Assembly: GCA_029582155.1 (NCBI GenBank)
Contig: CM055909.1
Span: 19,422,798-19,486,797 of the forward strand
Length of the DNA stretch: 64,000 nucleotides
Direction of reading: 5' to 3'
Source: Panopea generosa
Taxonomy: Eukaryota > Mollusca > Bivalvia > Adapedonta > Hiatellidae
The translations under genes and the position numbers were made by a program. The notes beneath the pieces are model-generated. The model worked only from the letters and a program-made list of their open reading frames with translations, was not told where the DNA came from and did no database searches. Positions 44,101 to 57,400 of the stretch are shown piece after piece. The number at the start of each line of letters is the position of its first letter. The first letter of the stretch is position 1.

Positions 44101-47100
44101 ATAAAACAAATTTATAATTATTGTACATTTTATCTTTTAAGCATGGAAATGTCCTGAACTTCCTACTATTGAGGGCTCTAATTTAACATGCATACACAAC
44201 AACTACTTCCGAAGTATATGCACGTATGCGTGTCGTACAGGATACGATATGCCACCTAAAGTTAGCAAGGCACTGGTGTGTACCGTCAATAAAACCTGGA
44301 GAACACATGGAAACCCAAAATGCATCGGTAAGGTTCTTACCAAATAATAGGCATTATGTGTCTCATTGACAATCAAATTTTACGCAGATATACACAAATA
44401 CATACATAATACATGATAATAGATTGAAACATACTGTTATATGTGCTTACTACTACTATTGAGAATAACCTTCCATCCTTTTATTATTAATCAAAGTACT
44501 TCAAATACTGAAACCTGTGCAAGCAATTGTCAAATAGTAATGAAATAATAAAGTTTCTGCCAGATGTAGCCAGGAATATTATATAAGCATATTGATGGAA
44601 AGTGATATAGCAGATACAATTGTATATATATATACATGTATGGACAGGTTATCTGTGTGTTATTCTTTTTTTGAACCTACTTTTATGGGATATTCGTTTA
44701 TGGAGTATTTCGCTAATGAAATGAACAAAAATATACTTGCCGCCCGGGTGATTCGAACCCGGATCGCCTGGGCGACCATAAGAAATGAATGAATTAAAAG
44801 AATAACTTATTAAACAAATATACACAAACACTATTACAAAGTATCTATCCTACGAAGCTTCGAAACGCGACTACTATACTTAGGCAAAGCCTAGATAAAA
44901 ATGCTATTATGGAGATTTTCCTTTTGTGAATTTAACCAGTTATAGTTATTGTTATGCCTTTTTTAGATGTTGAACCCCCTGAGATGACCTCCTGTCCAAG
45001 TATAGTTATAGCTGGAACAGACACTGGAGTCAACACAACAGAGGTCACTTGGAAACTTCCCATCGTTAAAGACAACAGTGGCTATAACATACAAGCTAAA
45101 CATATATCGGGGCCAGACTTTACTTCAAAACTGACCGCTGGAAAATACACTGTCACGTACGGGGCATCTGATGAAACTGGCAACGAAGCCAGGCAATGTC
45201 GCTTTAACATAGTTGTCAGAGGCAAGTGTTGTTCATTCTGATTATCCATTTGTTATAAATTTTATATGAAAATAAAACAAAATACACATTCCTATTACAA
45301 TACCAGTACGTGTCTTTCACTATCTATAACAAGTGCATAATTTGCTTCTTGTACTACACAAATTATGTTGTTTTGAAAGTAGAAGCATTAAATCATATAT
45401 GGAAAGAATATGCCACCATTTTAAATATGCTCAACATTTTTTGGTAAATTGGCAAATTTGGGAAGCAGGATTTGGCTGTGTTCGTGACATATCCGGTGAG
45501 GGCTGATGATTTTAAGACGGTATCATTAACCAGGTTTTTCAAAGTTAAAACCTGGTTATTAGATTGGCCAAGTCGGCGGGCGGGCGGCGTCAATTTTTTC
45601 GTTTCCGTTCAATAACTTGAGTATTTTTCATCAGAACTTAAACAAACTTATACAAAGTGTGTACCTCTATACAATCTAGGCTCAGTTCGATAACCAGCCA
45701 ATACAGATAATTATATTTAGAGTTATGGACCTTTAATTAGTCAAAAGTGCTAAAATTCCCCGTTTCCGCTCAATGACCAGAGTATTCTTTATCAGGACTA
45801 AAGCAAACTTACACAAAGTGTAAATCATAATACAATCTAGGCCAAGTTCAATAACCAGCCAATTCAGACTGTTATCTTTAGAATTATGGCCCTTTAATTA
45901 GTCAAAAATGCTCAAATGTACCGTTTCCGTTCAATAACTAGATTATTCTTTATCAGAACTAAAGCAAACTAACACAAAGTTTGCACTTCTATAAAATCTG
46001 AGCCAAGTTCGATAACCACCCAATTCTGACCATCATATTTAGAGTTATGGCCCTTTAATTAGTCAAAAATGCTAAAATTGATTGTTTCCGCAAACAACTT
46101 ATACAAATTTTCTAGCGGTAAAGTAAAAATAATATTTTTCTTTTGTTATTTTGATGAATATACTTAAAAAGTTTGGACTGATGTACTGATATATATTAAA
46201 ATGAAACTCCATTAACATGCATATTTTTATCTTGAAAATGGTTTGCGGTGCTCTTACTCAGTTGATAACCATGAGGCAAAAAATATTATAAAAATTACAA
46301 ATGATTTATTAGAGAAATGTACAGGTCGTTTACATTTTTTACAACACAGCTGAATTTCTCATAATGTTTGATGCATTTTGTAATATATTTATAGAATCAA
46401 ACATCGTGTTTAAGAAATTGTTGCTATCAGTTGAGCATGTGTGACTTCCTCCTATCGGTGGGCACTGGAAACAATACCACCACTTAAGCCTCAATGCAAA
46501 ATGGGAAAGTATTGATGCGTTATTTTATGAATAAGCATGTTTGTTTCCGAGTATAATCACATTACATCTTTCATAATGTGAATTACGGAAGTAATATTTT
46601 AGCCAAACAACCAGTGAATAGCACAGAAAAAGAGAAAAACTTTATTTCATGCTTTTTTAACAAAACTATTGCATCAATGTTTTGCAAATAAAAAAAACAA
46701 AATTTGAATTGTTTGCTTTTTTATTTTCTGCTTCAATGTACATAAAATTCTGGCATGAAATAGAGTTCTGATGTACAGTCAAACCTGTGCTAAAGACCAC
46801 CTCTGAGTAAAGGCTTCACCTATAATACCTGCTTATAAGGGCCACTATTTCCTTTTCTGGTTCAACCATCAATAGTGTAAATATACCTGTGTCGAGAGAC
46901 CACCTGTCAACAAAGACAACATTTTTTTATTTCCAAAGACTGGATTTAACTGACAGATTTGACTGTTTATATTTTATCATTTTGCATTTAGGCATCTGTT
47001 TATGTATCGCAAAATCTCATTACCCATAGCTGAAATGTTTGAAAAACATGGTTTGCAGGGTATTTCCACGTCTCTTGTTTTAATTTTAAGTTAATTTTTA

Positions 47101-50100
47101 TTTTTGTTTTTATTAGATATAAGATGTCCAAAGCTATACCCAACTCCGTACATCCAAATAAATTGCATAGATGGTTACCGTACAGGTACTATATGTAACG
47201 TCTCATGTGACCCGGGAAAAATAAAGAACGGCAGTGACCTCGCGTGTTACAAAAGTCCCCATGGAATGTATGGCGAATGGAGCTGGCAGTCAGGTCACCA
47301 AACGACATGCTCAAGTATAAAACCGTTAATTTTTAATAATATAATGATTACACATAAACATTGCGTATAGCCTTGTTTCCGTTTCTTACCAAAGACATAT
47401 GTCCTTGAAAGTCATGTTCCTTATGTCATGTACATTGATTTCTAGACTTAACAAAAAAATTAAAACTGGCCTTAATCCATAACTTTTTACGCATTCAAAA
47501 AGTGACACAAACTCTTATACCAAAATTATAAAGATTTGTTTAAATTAGTATTATATATGTGAAGTATAACATATTTTGTTTGAAATATTATTATTTATGT
47601 TGACTTTGTCATGTTTATACTGACAAGGTGAGAACAAGTCTATCTCTATAACCAGGTAATCGAAGTTGCATGTCCCTGAGTCCTCCAAAAAATGGAGCAG
47701 TGGTGTGTGATAACTGGCTTGGCGGAGCGTTTTGCCAAGTGCAATGTAAGCAAGGCACAGACATGGGTGGTGTTGATTGGAGGAAACTACATGTTTGCAC
47801 AGGCACTGGCGACTGGATACCAGCGGTGAGGATAAGAACATGCAGAGGTATTTTATTAGTTCATTACTTAGCACTTCAACAGAATGTAAATTGATTGTCA
47901 TTTAAATTTAATATTAATCTTAACGAAAAGAAATATATGACGTGATACATTTCAGCTGTAAGGCGCCCACAGACGTTTATAGGAGTTACACTTTCGTATT
48001 ATTACCATGGCGACTGCACGAATGAGATCACAAAGGCTGAAATCAGAAACAACTTTGTCGCAGTGCTAAATTCTTCGAGATTGTTTGTGAACGAGTGTCT
48101 TAATCCCATTGAATGTAATCAAGAAAATGTTCAGGTAATCGCTTTTGTTTATTGAACAAAGAACGGTCGCAATATACTAGTATGTGTAAAGATATAAATG
48201 TATATAACTTCCTAATTAAATTCCAAGAGTTCTATCGAATTTCATCAAAATCATTTCTACGTCCTCTTTCCACAATTTCCCTAGTCAAGTTGAACATCCA
48301 ATGTAAAAGGTGATAATTCTGCCTTTTCGTTAATATGAATATAGGTATCGATATTTTAGGACTATGACCTGAGAGTCTGTTGCGTGTGGTTTCTTCTGCA
48401 CGTAGTATAAAAATCACAAGAATTGATTAACATCAGAGTAGTAGTATTCTAATCATATTTACATGAATATGGACAGGTACATGTACTGCAAAAAGCCTTC
48501 TAAAGGCAGTGTATCAGAAAAAATCCCGTTATAAATGTCTAAAAAATCAAATTACTTTTAGAATCGATACAAAACTAATTTATAGATAAAATTGAATGCT
48601 TTGGTATATCAACTCCACTAGAATGTGACAAAAACAATATTTCAATCAGAGATCCTTTTTCAAGAAATTATTTTTGCATGTTTAAATAGATATTCTATAT
48701 TAAATGTTCAGCTAAATTAGAAAAAGCAATGGGTGTTTTAAACATAGATATGCTCCTTCTATAAATAGCACATAATGTTATATCAACAAAACAATAAATC
48801 TATATGACTAAATATCATTGTAATGATATCATGTTGCAGAGTGAACGAATAAGATATTCGTTGAATACATTAGGATTTTTTAACGATTTTAAAATAGCTA
48901 AAAACCTTTTTTCCAATAAAGCATGCATATAAATACTCATTTATCCCGTTTGCCAAAATATATCTATTTAAATATATTACATTGAAAAGGGAGTTCCTAA
49001 CTTGGGCTAAGTATTGAGTGAATCATGTGTTTTGATTTCAATTTGATCCGTTAAACCTGTTTACTCGTAGTAAATTTGCTTCATGTTAGAAAGAGTACGA
49101 AAGATGGAGCGGAGGACGGCAAACAATATTTAAGGGCTGTCTATTTTTGGAATGGGGATTTAGTTGTAAGTTCACCACTTCACTTTTGATAACGATTTTG
49201 TTACGTTATGGTGGATTTGGTCTACCAAACCGTTTGGATTTTATTTGTTAATGATAATAAAATGATTTTTATCGTTTTTTTAAGATAATTTTATTTTTGA
49301 AACATTTATAGATTTTTTTCCTAATATACCCCCTTTAACACTTGTAACAACAACAATGAAAATAGTTATCTATGTCTTGTGTGTACCAAAACAGGAAGTA
49401 GTATCTGTATCGGATCACGTGTTGCAAAAGTATCACACAATGAAAACACGTAAAATAGGTGATATGAATAGCACAAATGTTAACAATGTATTCGAATAAA
49501 ACATAAGTGTTGCTTACGTCTCATTGCATAAACATAATAAGTATCATCAGTGATGTGGCCATATTATTCAACACTTGGTTCAATGCCTACACATAAGTAT
49601 GATTTAAAAGTTTTCATTTCATTTGAAACAGGTCACGTGTGGTGAGGTTAGCAGAAAACGTCGAGATGTTTCTAATGATAGTTTAGTAGACGCGGTGTCT
49701 ATGAAACTAGAGCTGAGCCTACGGTTTTCCATACACACGTCCGAAAATGAAAGTTTTGTGACGACACATGATAATGGGAAATATGTTTTTGATCAAATCA
49801 AAAGTGTTGCCCTGACTCATACTAATTCTATAATCGGCGGAACAAGCATACAGTATGTTGACATATACAACAGAGGCATAGACGTGACATGTCCCCCGGG
49901 TGCAGTGAAGGCAGGTCAAAGTATAAACTGTGGTAAGATATCATTTAAGGAGGAATCTACCTTTTAAATTATTTTCGAAATCAGTAGTACACTTGGTATA
50001 TAATGAAACTAGAAGTAATTCCCAATATGAATATGTATTTTCTTCTGCGGAAATATAACATAAATGTATATGTGACGTCGTAAACATGGACATGTTCAGC

Positions 50101-51423
50101 CTTTATGACGTCCCAATTTATAGCAGTAAAATTGCGTATTTTTCGACCTCAATTGAGTTATACCTAATGTACAGAATCGAAACATATATCACCACGTACA
50201 CATTTGACGGATGTATGGATTTACAAATGCAAAAATTACGATAAACGCCTTATTCTGAAAATACTAGCGAAAATCTATAACTATATTTTTTCGAAAAAAA
50301 ACGGCTTCAAATAAAAATTACTAAAAAACAAACTGAGCAATTTCTTATATGATTTTATACAGTATATTGTACATTTATTGTGAGAGTTTTAGAAAAATTG
50401 ACAAACCAGAATTTTTATAATATTTAATTATTTAACCCTACCCAACGTCAAAAAACGCTTTAAAACAAAACGTCAAAGTTGATATAACGCATTAAATGCT
50501 GGGTTTGTGATCATTAAATAAAACTGAATATGGAATACATAATCTTATAAATGTGTTGAAAATGATGTTAAACCTCATTCTATAAAAACTAGTATTTTGT
50601 GCACACGAGTTATATCTACTTTAATTGCACTACTGTTTAGTGCCATATTATTTTGAGCAAGTCGACAAACGTTCAAATAAAAGTCCCTTACTAGATCGTG
50701 ATTAACATCATCATAATAACAAGAGTTGTCAGAAGAAAACAAAGCTCGCCGATGGGATAAAACTCACCACCCATGCAAAGATTGAGATTGGAGGCAAACA
50801 CTAAAACTTAAACGCAATTAAACGCAAAAGTTTAACTTGGATGTCTACAGATAAAACAATAAGTACAAAATGGCCATAACTCTACCAAAATCCAATCCCG
50901 AGTTATTGTTCTTATCTCTATGTGTTCCATCGATGATGGTGAACACACACGTGAAGTTTCATTCATATTCAATTAGTGGTTGCATAGATATCTAACCTGA
51001 AAAATTATGTCGAAAAAGTGTCAAAACTGTGCCAAAATGCAACCCAGAGTTATGGTTCTTGTCTGTGGGTGTTCCATTGATGATGGTGAATACACATGTG
51101 AAGTTTCATTCACATCCAATTAGTAGTTACATAGATATATTACCTGATAAAAAATTTTAACCTGAAAAATTAAGTCGAAAATGGGCCATAACTGTGTCAA
51201 AATGCAACCAAGAGATATGATTATTGTCTGTGTGTGTTCCATTGATGATGGTGAATACACATGCGAAGTTTCATTCACATCCAATTAGTGGTTGCATAGA
51301 TATCTTAAACTTAAACGCAAAAGTTTAACCTGGGTGTCTACAGACGACGCCGACGACGACGCCAGGGACATGGCAATAGCTCTCCTTGGACTTCGTCCCG
51401 GCGAGCTTGAAAAGCAAAATATC

Positions 51424-51455
<32 letters not shown>

Positions 51456-54400
51456 TATCATAATCATTATCATCATCATTGTTTTCATCATCATCATCAT
51501 CATCAAGGTTAACGTCATTTGCTAAGACGTTCTTAACATCTCTCATTTTGTTATTTTATTCTACATAAAAGTCGCTCTAGATCCAATTCTTCGTCTTTCC
51601 TTTAAGCAACAACATTTTAATTTACTCATATTTCTATTCTCTATGAAATATCACAAGTATCATGTAAAATTCAGTTAGAAGTAAACCAGCCTTTTCATTT
51701 ATGTGTAAATAGACGTCGATTATTTGCACGCCTGTGACTTTTTTTGTATGCTTGGCATATTTAGTTCGCAACGCTTTTTATCCACAGGAAAAAATAAAAA
51801 TACGTCGACTTTTGTCTCGATGCGAACAGAAGTCTTTATTGTCCTAAATTAATGCACATATATCTAAAAAAAACGATGGAAAATTACAAAATGATTATTA
51901 TTATTATTTTAATGGGCACATCGCTATTATTTAACACATTTTCACTTAAAGCAATTTCTAAAGTTACTAAGGCCAAAATAATATATCCGTTTCTGGTTAG
52001 CCCGTAAAAAAATAATGTATACCACGTATGATTGTCTTCTCTTTTTCCTCTCTCGAGGAACTAGTAATGTTCAGAGCAAGCTGATCATTGGTTGCAGTTG
52101 TATGTTTACCAAGTTATAATATTGAGACAGGTACATTAAAGATTAACTGTGCTGTTCTGAATAACAAAATAAGCATTTGTTCGGGGCAGTATTTTCCGAC
52201 TCTCTGTGTGGCCGTGTTTAATATCGTACATCACGCACATTAGAATATTCAAAATCCAATTTTTGGTAAGTATAATGCAGTGTCTGTGTAACGGAAATGA
52301 TTTAGATGAAAAATAAATAACAATAAGAAAGTTATGTAAATGTTTTGGATTTTATATTTAATTTGGGAAAAAATAGGGTCGGCAGTAAAGATTAAAGACG
52401 GTCAACCAACCGGAAATTTATGTTTTTTTTTGCCTTGTCAAATATGAAATTAAATACCTCAGTATAAAAAAAACAATTCCAAATTAATGTCATTTTATAT
52501 TCAAGCATTTTCACAGGTACATTTAAAACTAACATGACTTCACTTGTTAAAATTACAATCTCCGAATCACTGACCAGTAAAAAATCCGTGATGATTTATA
52601 TACAAGTACTACATTGCGTCTCATTGTCATTCGTCTCTCACTGCTGATTCCAAGCGAAAAATTAACCATGTATTATGGAGATGATTATGCTCGAGTATTG
52701 GTTAACCTTCTAAGGTCGCAGGAAAGACTGCTTCGATTAACAGATCGTCTGTTAGCCCTCGATGGCACAAAATGGAGCTCATATTCAAATAAACAAACTA
52801 GTTTTATAAAAAATTACTAGTTCTACTATCTTCATACAGTAATATATTCATAATGTAATGATTCGTTTGATGCAGAAACGTAAGTAAAATGGAATTTAAC
52901 ATTGGTGTGAATCTTTTAAAAACCACAATACATTCGAAGAAGAGTGAAAGCGCAGTTGAAAGAGTGTTGACCGCTTACTCAAAAAGTCGCGGGTTTGATC
53001 GTCTTTATGAGCCTTACAACTTGACCAAAACCGCTTGGAAGTGTTTTAAATCGGAAGTAGTAACAGCTGACTATGTGGCCGCCCAATTGTGTGTTTCTGC
53101 AAATCATAGTAATATTATTTGATGTGGCTGGTTGGAGAGGTGCTCCACCGTACGTTCCATAACGCTATACCTGGATCGTGACTTTTCACTGCTAATCATA
53201 GTGGGTATTGTTTCAAGCTCATCTAATGAGTGTAAACGTATGTTTAACATATGTTGGACAAAACATATGTTAAACATACGTGGCATTTTTACCTGTGTAG
53301 TAATTGACAACCATGATGTCCACAGTTCACTAGCAGTCGTGGAGGTAGCCAGAAATGAGAATATTGTTTTGGAATCCAGTTCCGTGTAAGTGAAATAAAA
53401 ATGACGGTTTTGTTCGTGTACCAGACACAATATTATAAATGCTATAGACAAATAAATTGCCACTTAACAGCAGGAGTTTATTAAGCTAGTGTGCAATAAA
53501 TACCAGTATAATGGTAAGAACAAACTTGATTAATTATCACACACCGTATGCTTAGTTCACTATACCGACGTTGACGTTTGCTTTAAAACGTTTTTTTTTA
53601 CGTAGGCAGGGTTAAATAACTGAGATAAAAAAATACGCGATTTTGCTGCTATAAATTGGGACGTCAAAGAGGCTGAACATGGCCATGTTTACGATGTCAC
53701 ATATAAATATATGTTATATTAACCGCTGAAAAAAAATCATTTCACATTAGAAATTACTTCTAATTTCATAATATAATAGTCATACCACTGATTTCGAAAA
53801 TAATTTAAAAGGTATATTCCTCCTTAAGCGGAATTATCGTGTGCGTGCGTACGTGCCTGTCCAAATATGTGTGTTGTATTAATATCCATTTAATTAATTG
53901 TACAATTTGAAAGTATAACTTAACATGATCGTGTACCAAAAACATACGTATGTGCGGTAGAAAAAGTCTATAGTTGTCTTCCACGATGTAATATGGGATT
54001 ATATTTCAGTGGATTGTCCGGAAGGCACGTATTACAGATCGAGTATCAGAAGCTGCGAATCATGCCGAAAGGGAACTTACCAAGATGAAGGAGGACAGAT
54101 GAGTTGTAAACGGTGTGCAGCAGGAACAACTACGCGTTATAATGGTAGTATGGCTACGACTGATTGTGAAGGTAAATCTGCACACACCATTTGGTACCTT
54201 TATACATACATATTGAAAATAAATCGGATACCAATGGGGAATTAAAAATACATTTCGTTACAATACGCGAACCAATGAATATTTTCAGAATATTTTGTGG
54301 TGACTTTCCACGCCAATATCTTCATATATTTAACTGATCCCACACATATTCTATTCGCGAGAAATCAGGGAATACAGATCAGTACGTTAATATTGAACGA

Positions 54401-57400
54401 TATCAAAACGATTTACAACGATTATATGTAGTCCAATTCTATCATGCGTATAAACCCATCAAAGATATGGGTGAACTACGCCGTGCGTGTGTTGAAGAAG
54501 GGTGGTCGAATATTCTTCAAAGGTAAATAGCCAAGAAAAGTTTACCCATGCAGTAGAGGTGCCAGATATTGGTGGCTACTCCAGGCGGTCATATTCGATA
54601 TTGAGCTTGTGATTTGTTTCATGCACATCGCTTCTTTGAATAATTAATGAACACAGACTACTCATACGATAATAATGAGTTTCGGCATAATAACTGATTA
54701 AACACCAACTATGTACATTTTTCTACCTCAACATTTTGTACCTCGACATATTTTTTATTATCTTGACCACAAAATGTGTGCGTTTTTAAATGTACCGAGT
54801 GTACATAATTAGTATTCTTCTAGAAAAAGCCATACATCACATGCATTGACAAAACTATAAAAAAAACTATAACATCGGGTAAAAACACTTTTTTATATTT
54901 TTTTTATATCTAAGTTTCTTTGATCCCATAAATGAACTTCCAAAATTCATAAAATTAAAATTATATGCTTGAGTGCATTTTTAATTAATAAATACCCTTA
55001 ATGTGTGCATAGTTTGGTGTTATAAAACAAAGCCTGATACACACTGATTGTACAACTATTCGGAAAGAAAAAAAACAGAAAAAAAAATTCAACCATAGAA
55101 AATAATGCCAAAATATTAAAGAAATATCGAAAAAAAATAGTTTTGTTACTCAATAGACATGCTTGTGACTAAAATCTTTCAATATATGCATAGCCATAAG
55201 ACTAACAATGGTTTATTTAAAGAAATACAATTAACGATGAAACATCGTAGCCTTCAGCTATGTAGAACACAACATTTTCCACACCAATTTACGGGTCATG
55301 GAATAAATATTATATATACTTATGATGTATTTGATGTTAAATAGAAACTCTATTATTAACAATGGTATGTAGATGCAAAATATATACTTAAAGTAATATT
55401 TATATACTCGATTATAATTATCTAGATGCGTGCCTTCCTGGGAGTTTCTCTAAAGACGGTGTTTTTCCGTGTTCTCCGTGTGAAATAGGATACTTTCAGG
55501 CGTCAGAGGGACAGTCAGTCTGCCACAAATGTAATGGTGCAAAATCAACATTTACTGTTGGTTCTGATAAGTGTTCAGACTGCAAAGGTAGACCATGTCA
55601 ATATTTTACAAAAAATCTTCAAATCTTCAAATCTATTTGAAAACTTTTGTTCCATATATAATTTGATTATATCATCTATGTGAACGCAGATGAGGTTTTT
55701 ATTAATAATACATGTCAAAGAGTAATCTCTCGATTTGTTCTAAAAGTTTTAAAAATGTAACTTATAAAATATTACATAATATAGTAACCACAAACAGCTA
55801 AGATATTAGTTTTGTTTACAAAATAGGTGTATACTGAATGTTTTATATTTATTAATATTTCGTATAGAGTTTGATATCCAGCTCCCTGCTGAGGCCAACA
55901 AAACGGCTGCAGTTTACATGAAGACACCAATACAGTTGACTGATTTTAAGATTGCGTTTTGGCTTCAGTCTGGTATTTTCGATACGTTGACGGGGTTTGG
56001 CATTTCCATGAGTGACAATAATGGAACTGTAGTGTGGAAGCTGACCGATCTAAACCACATCACGCTTGCCAATCAGTAAGACTTAGTATATGATAAACCT
56101 TTATAGATTAATTGTACAACCATGTATTACGTAGATACCGTTATGGTAAGAGAACTGTTGATGCTTTGAGACATCAAGTCTGATGCAATGCCTCTATTTG
56201 CAACAGAAGAGTGGTATATAACAAAATAACATTCATATATTAATAAGTAAATATCAAATTTAAAAAATAGCTACCATTTATATAGCTTGCTATATGGTAT
56301 TAAAATAATAATCCTCGGGACAGACAAATTAAAAAACAGTTGTTCCTCATTTAATAAGCATGATTTCTTTAATTTCTTTGAATATAAAATTTGTAAATGA
56401 TGTGATCATTTTCTCCATGAACGTATACAACACGTGGACAGTTTATCGGGACATACAAATTAAATCAGTTGTTCCTCATTTAATAAGCATGATTTAATTA
56501 ATTTCTTTAAATATAAAATTAGTAAATGATGTGCTCATTTTCTCCATGAACATATACAACACATGAAAGGTTTACTTTTTTATTTAGTTTCGGCCATGAC
56601 ATTGGATAAAATCATGATTTTTCATAACATCAAAAACGTTACAAGTATCAACGCTTTTAGTCTTCATAAAGCAACAGGTAGCATACACGGAAGCGTACTT
56701 TCGTTATTATGCATATTAATTATAATTAGACGATGCAACGCATAATTTATATATGCATCGATGCAAAATATCTAAATGTGTTAATCGAGTGCATTGAAAA
56801 TATAAAAATGGGAAATGCACTGTACCAATATTCAATTTTGTTGAACATTCATGAGATACAGAAATACATGTAAAAAGCAAAAGTTTAAATGACCCCCTCC
56901 GGGATTCAATTACTTTGTACGTGTCACATGTAAGTTAATATTTCAAGAACTCTCAACATATAACTTTCATGTCTTTAATTATCTGACGTTATTACATAGA
57001 CACATATGAAACATTTGGAATGAGCAGTCAAGTATGTATTTGAGTTTTGGAAGTGGTTACTGGAGCTTTTGATAAAAATAAATGTCAGATTTAATTTCCG
57101 AACTGTAACACACAGTTTATTCGACAATCCATTCTTTAATAACTCAAATAACCAATCAAACAACCAGATGACCCAGGTCTATATGGGTAATTATATTTGA
57201 CAGCACCAAGATGAACACAAGACTCTACCTTCCGGACGACCGATGGCATTACATCTTTATAAGACAGACGAGCAGTTGCATCATCACAGCCTATTTGGAC
57301 GGAATCCAGGTGTCATCTACAGCACATCATGGTGTTTGTAATGCTATTGACATATCAGAAGTCGATATAGAAGCAGGTTATATATTGAGAATTATGTCAA

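Larger units (their letters stand above)
49945..53827. mobile_element. TTAA-flanked element with long inverted repeats (gene C intron 12)
   Basis: TTAA at 49945-49948 and 53824-53827 brackets 3875 bp that start ggaggaatctaccttttaaa and end ttaaaaggtatattcctcc. The outer 220 bp or so at each end are inverted copies (for example gttcagcctttatgacgtcc against ggacgtcaaagaggctgaac), and a further inner pair lies at about 50430-50480 / 53560-53610. A TTAA target site suggests a piggyBac- or Kolobok-type DNA transposon. No full transposase is visible; the short frames at 52614-52820 and 52889-53122 could be remnants or cargo. Confidence 0.75.

Noticed and set aside
51285..51546. Met-rich, Ile-rich and Asp-rich frames
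   Set aside because: They are produced by the ATC microsatellite and the adjacent dispersed repeat.
53104..53463. 119-codon minus-strand frame
   Set aside because: It overlaps plus-strand frames and a perfect hairpin, and it has no recognisable domain. It is probably fortuitous within the TTAA element.
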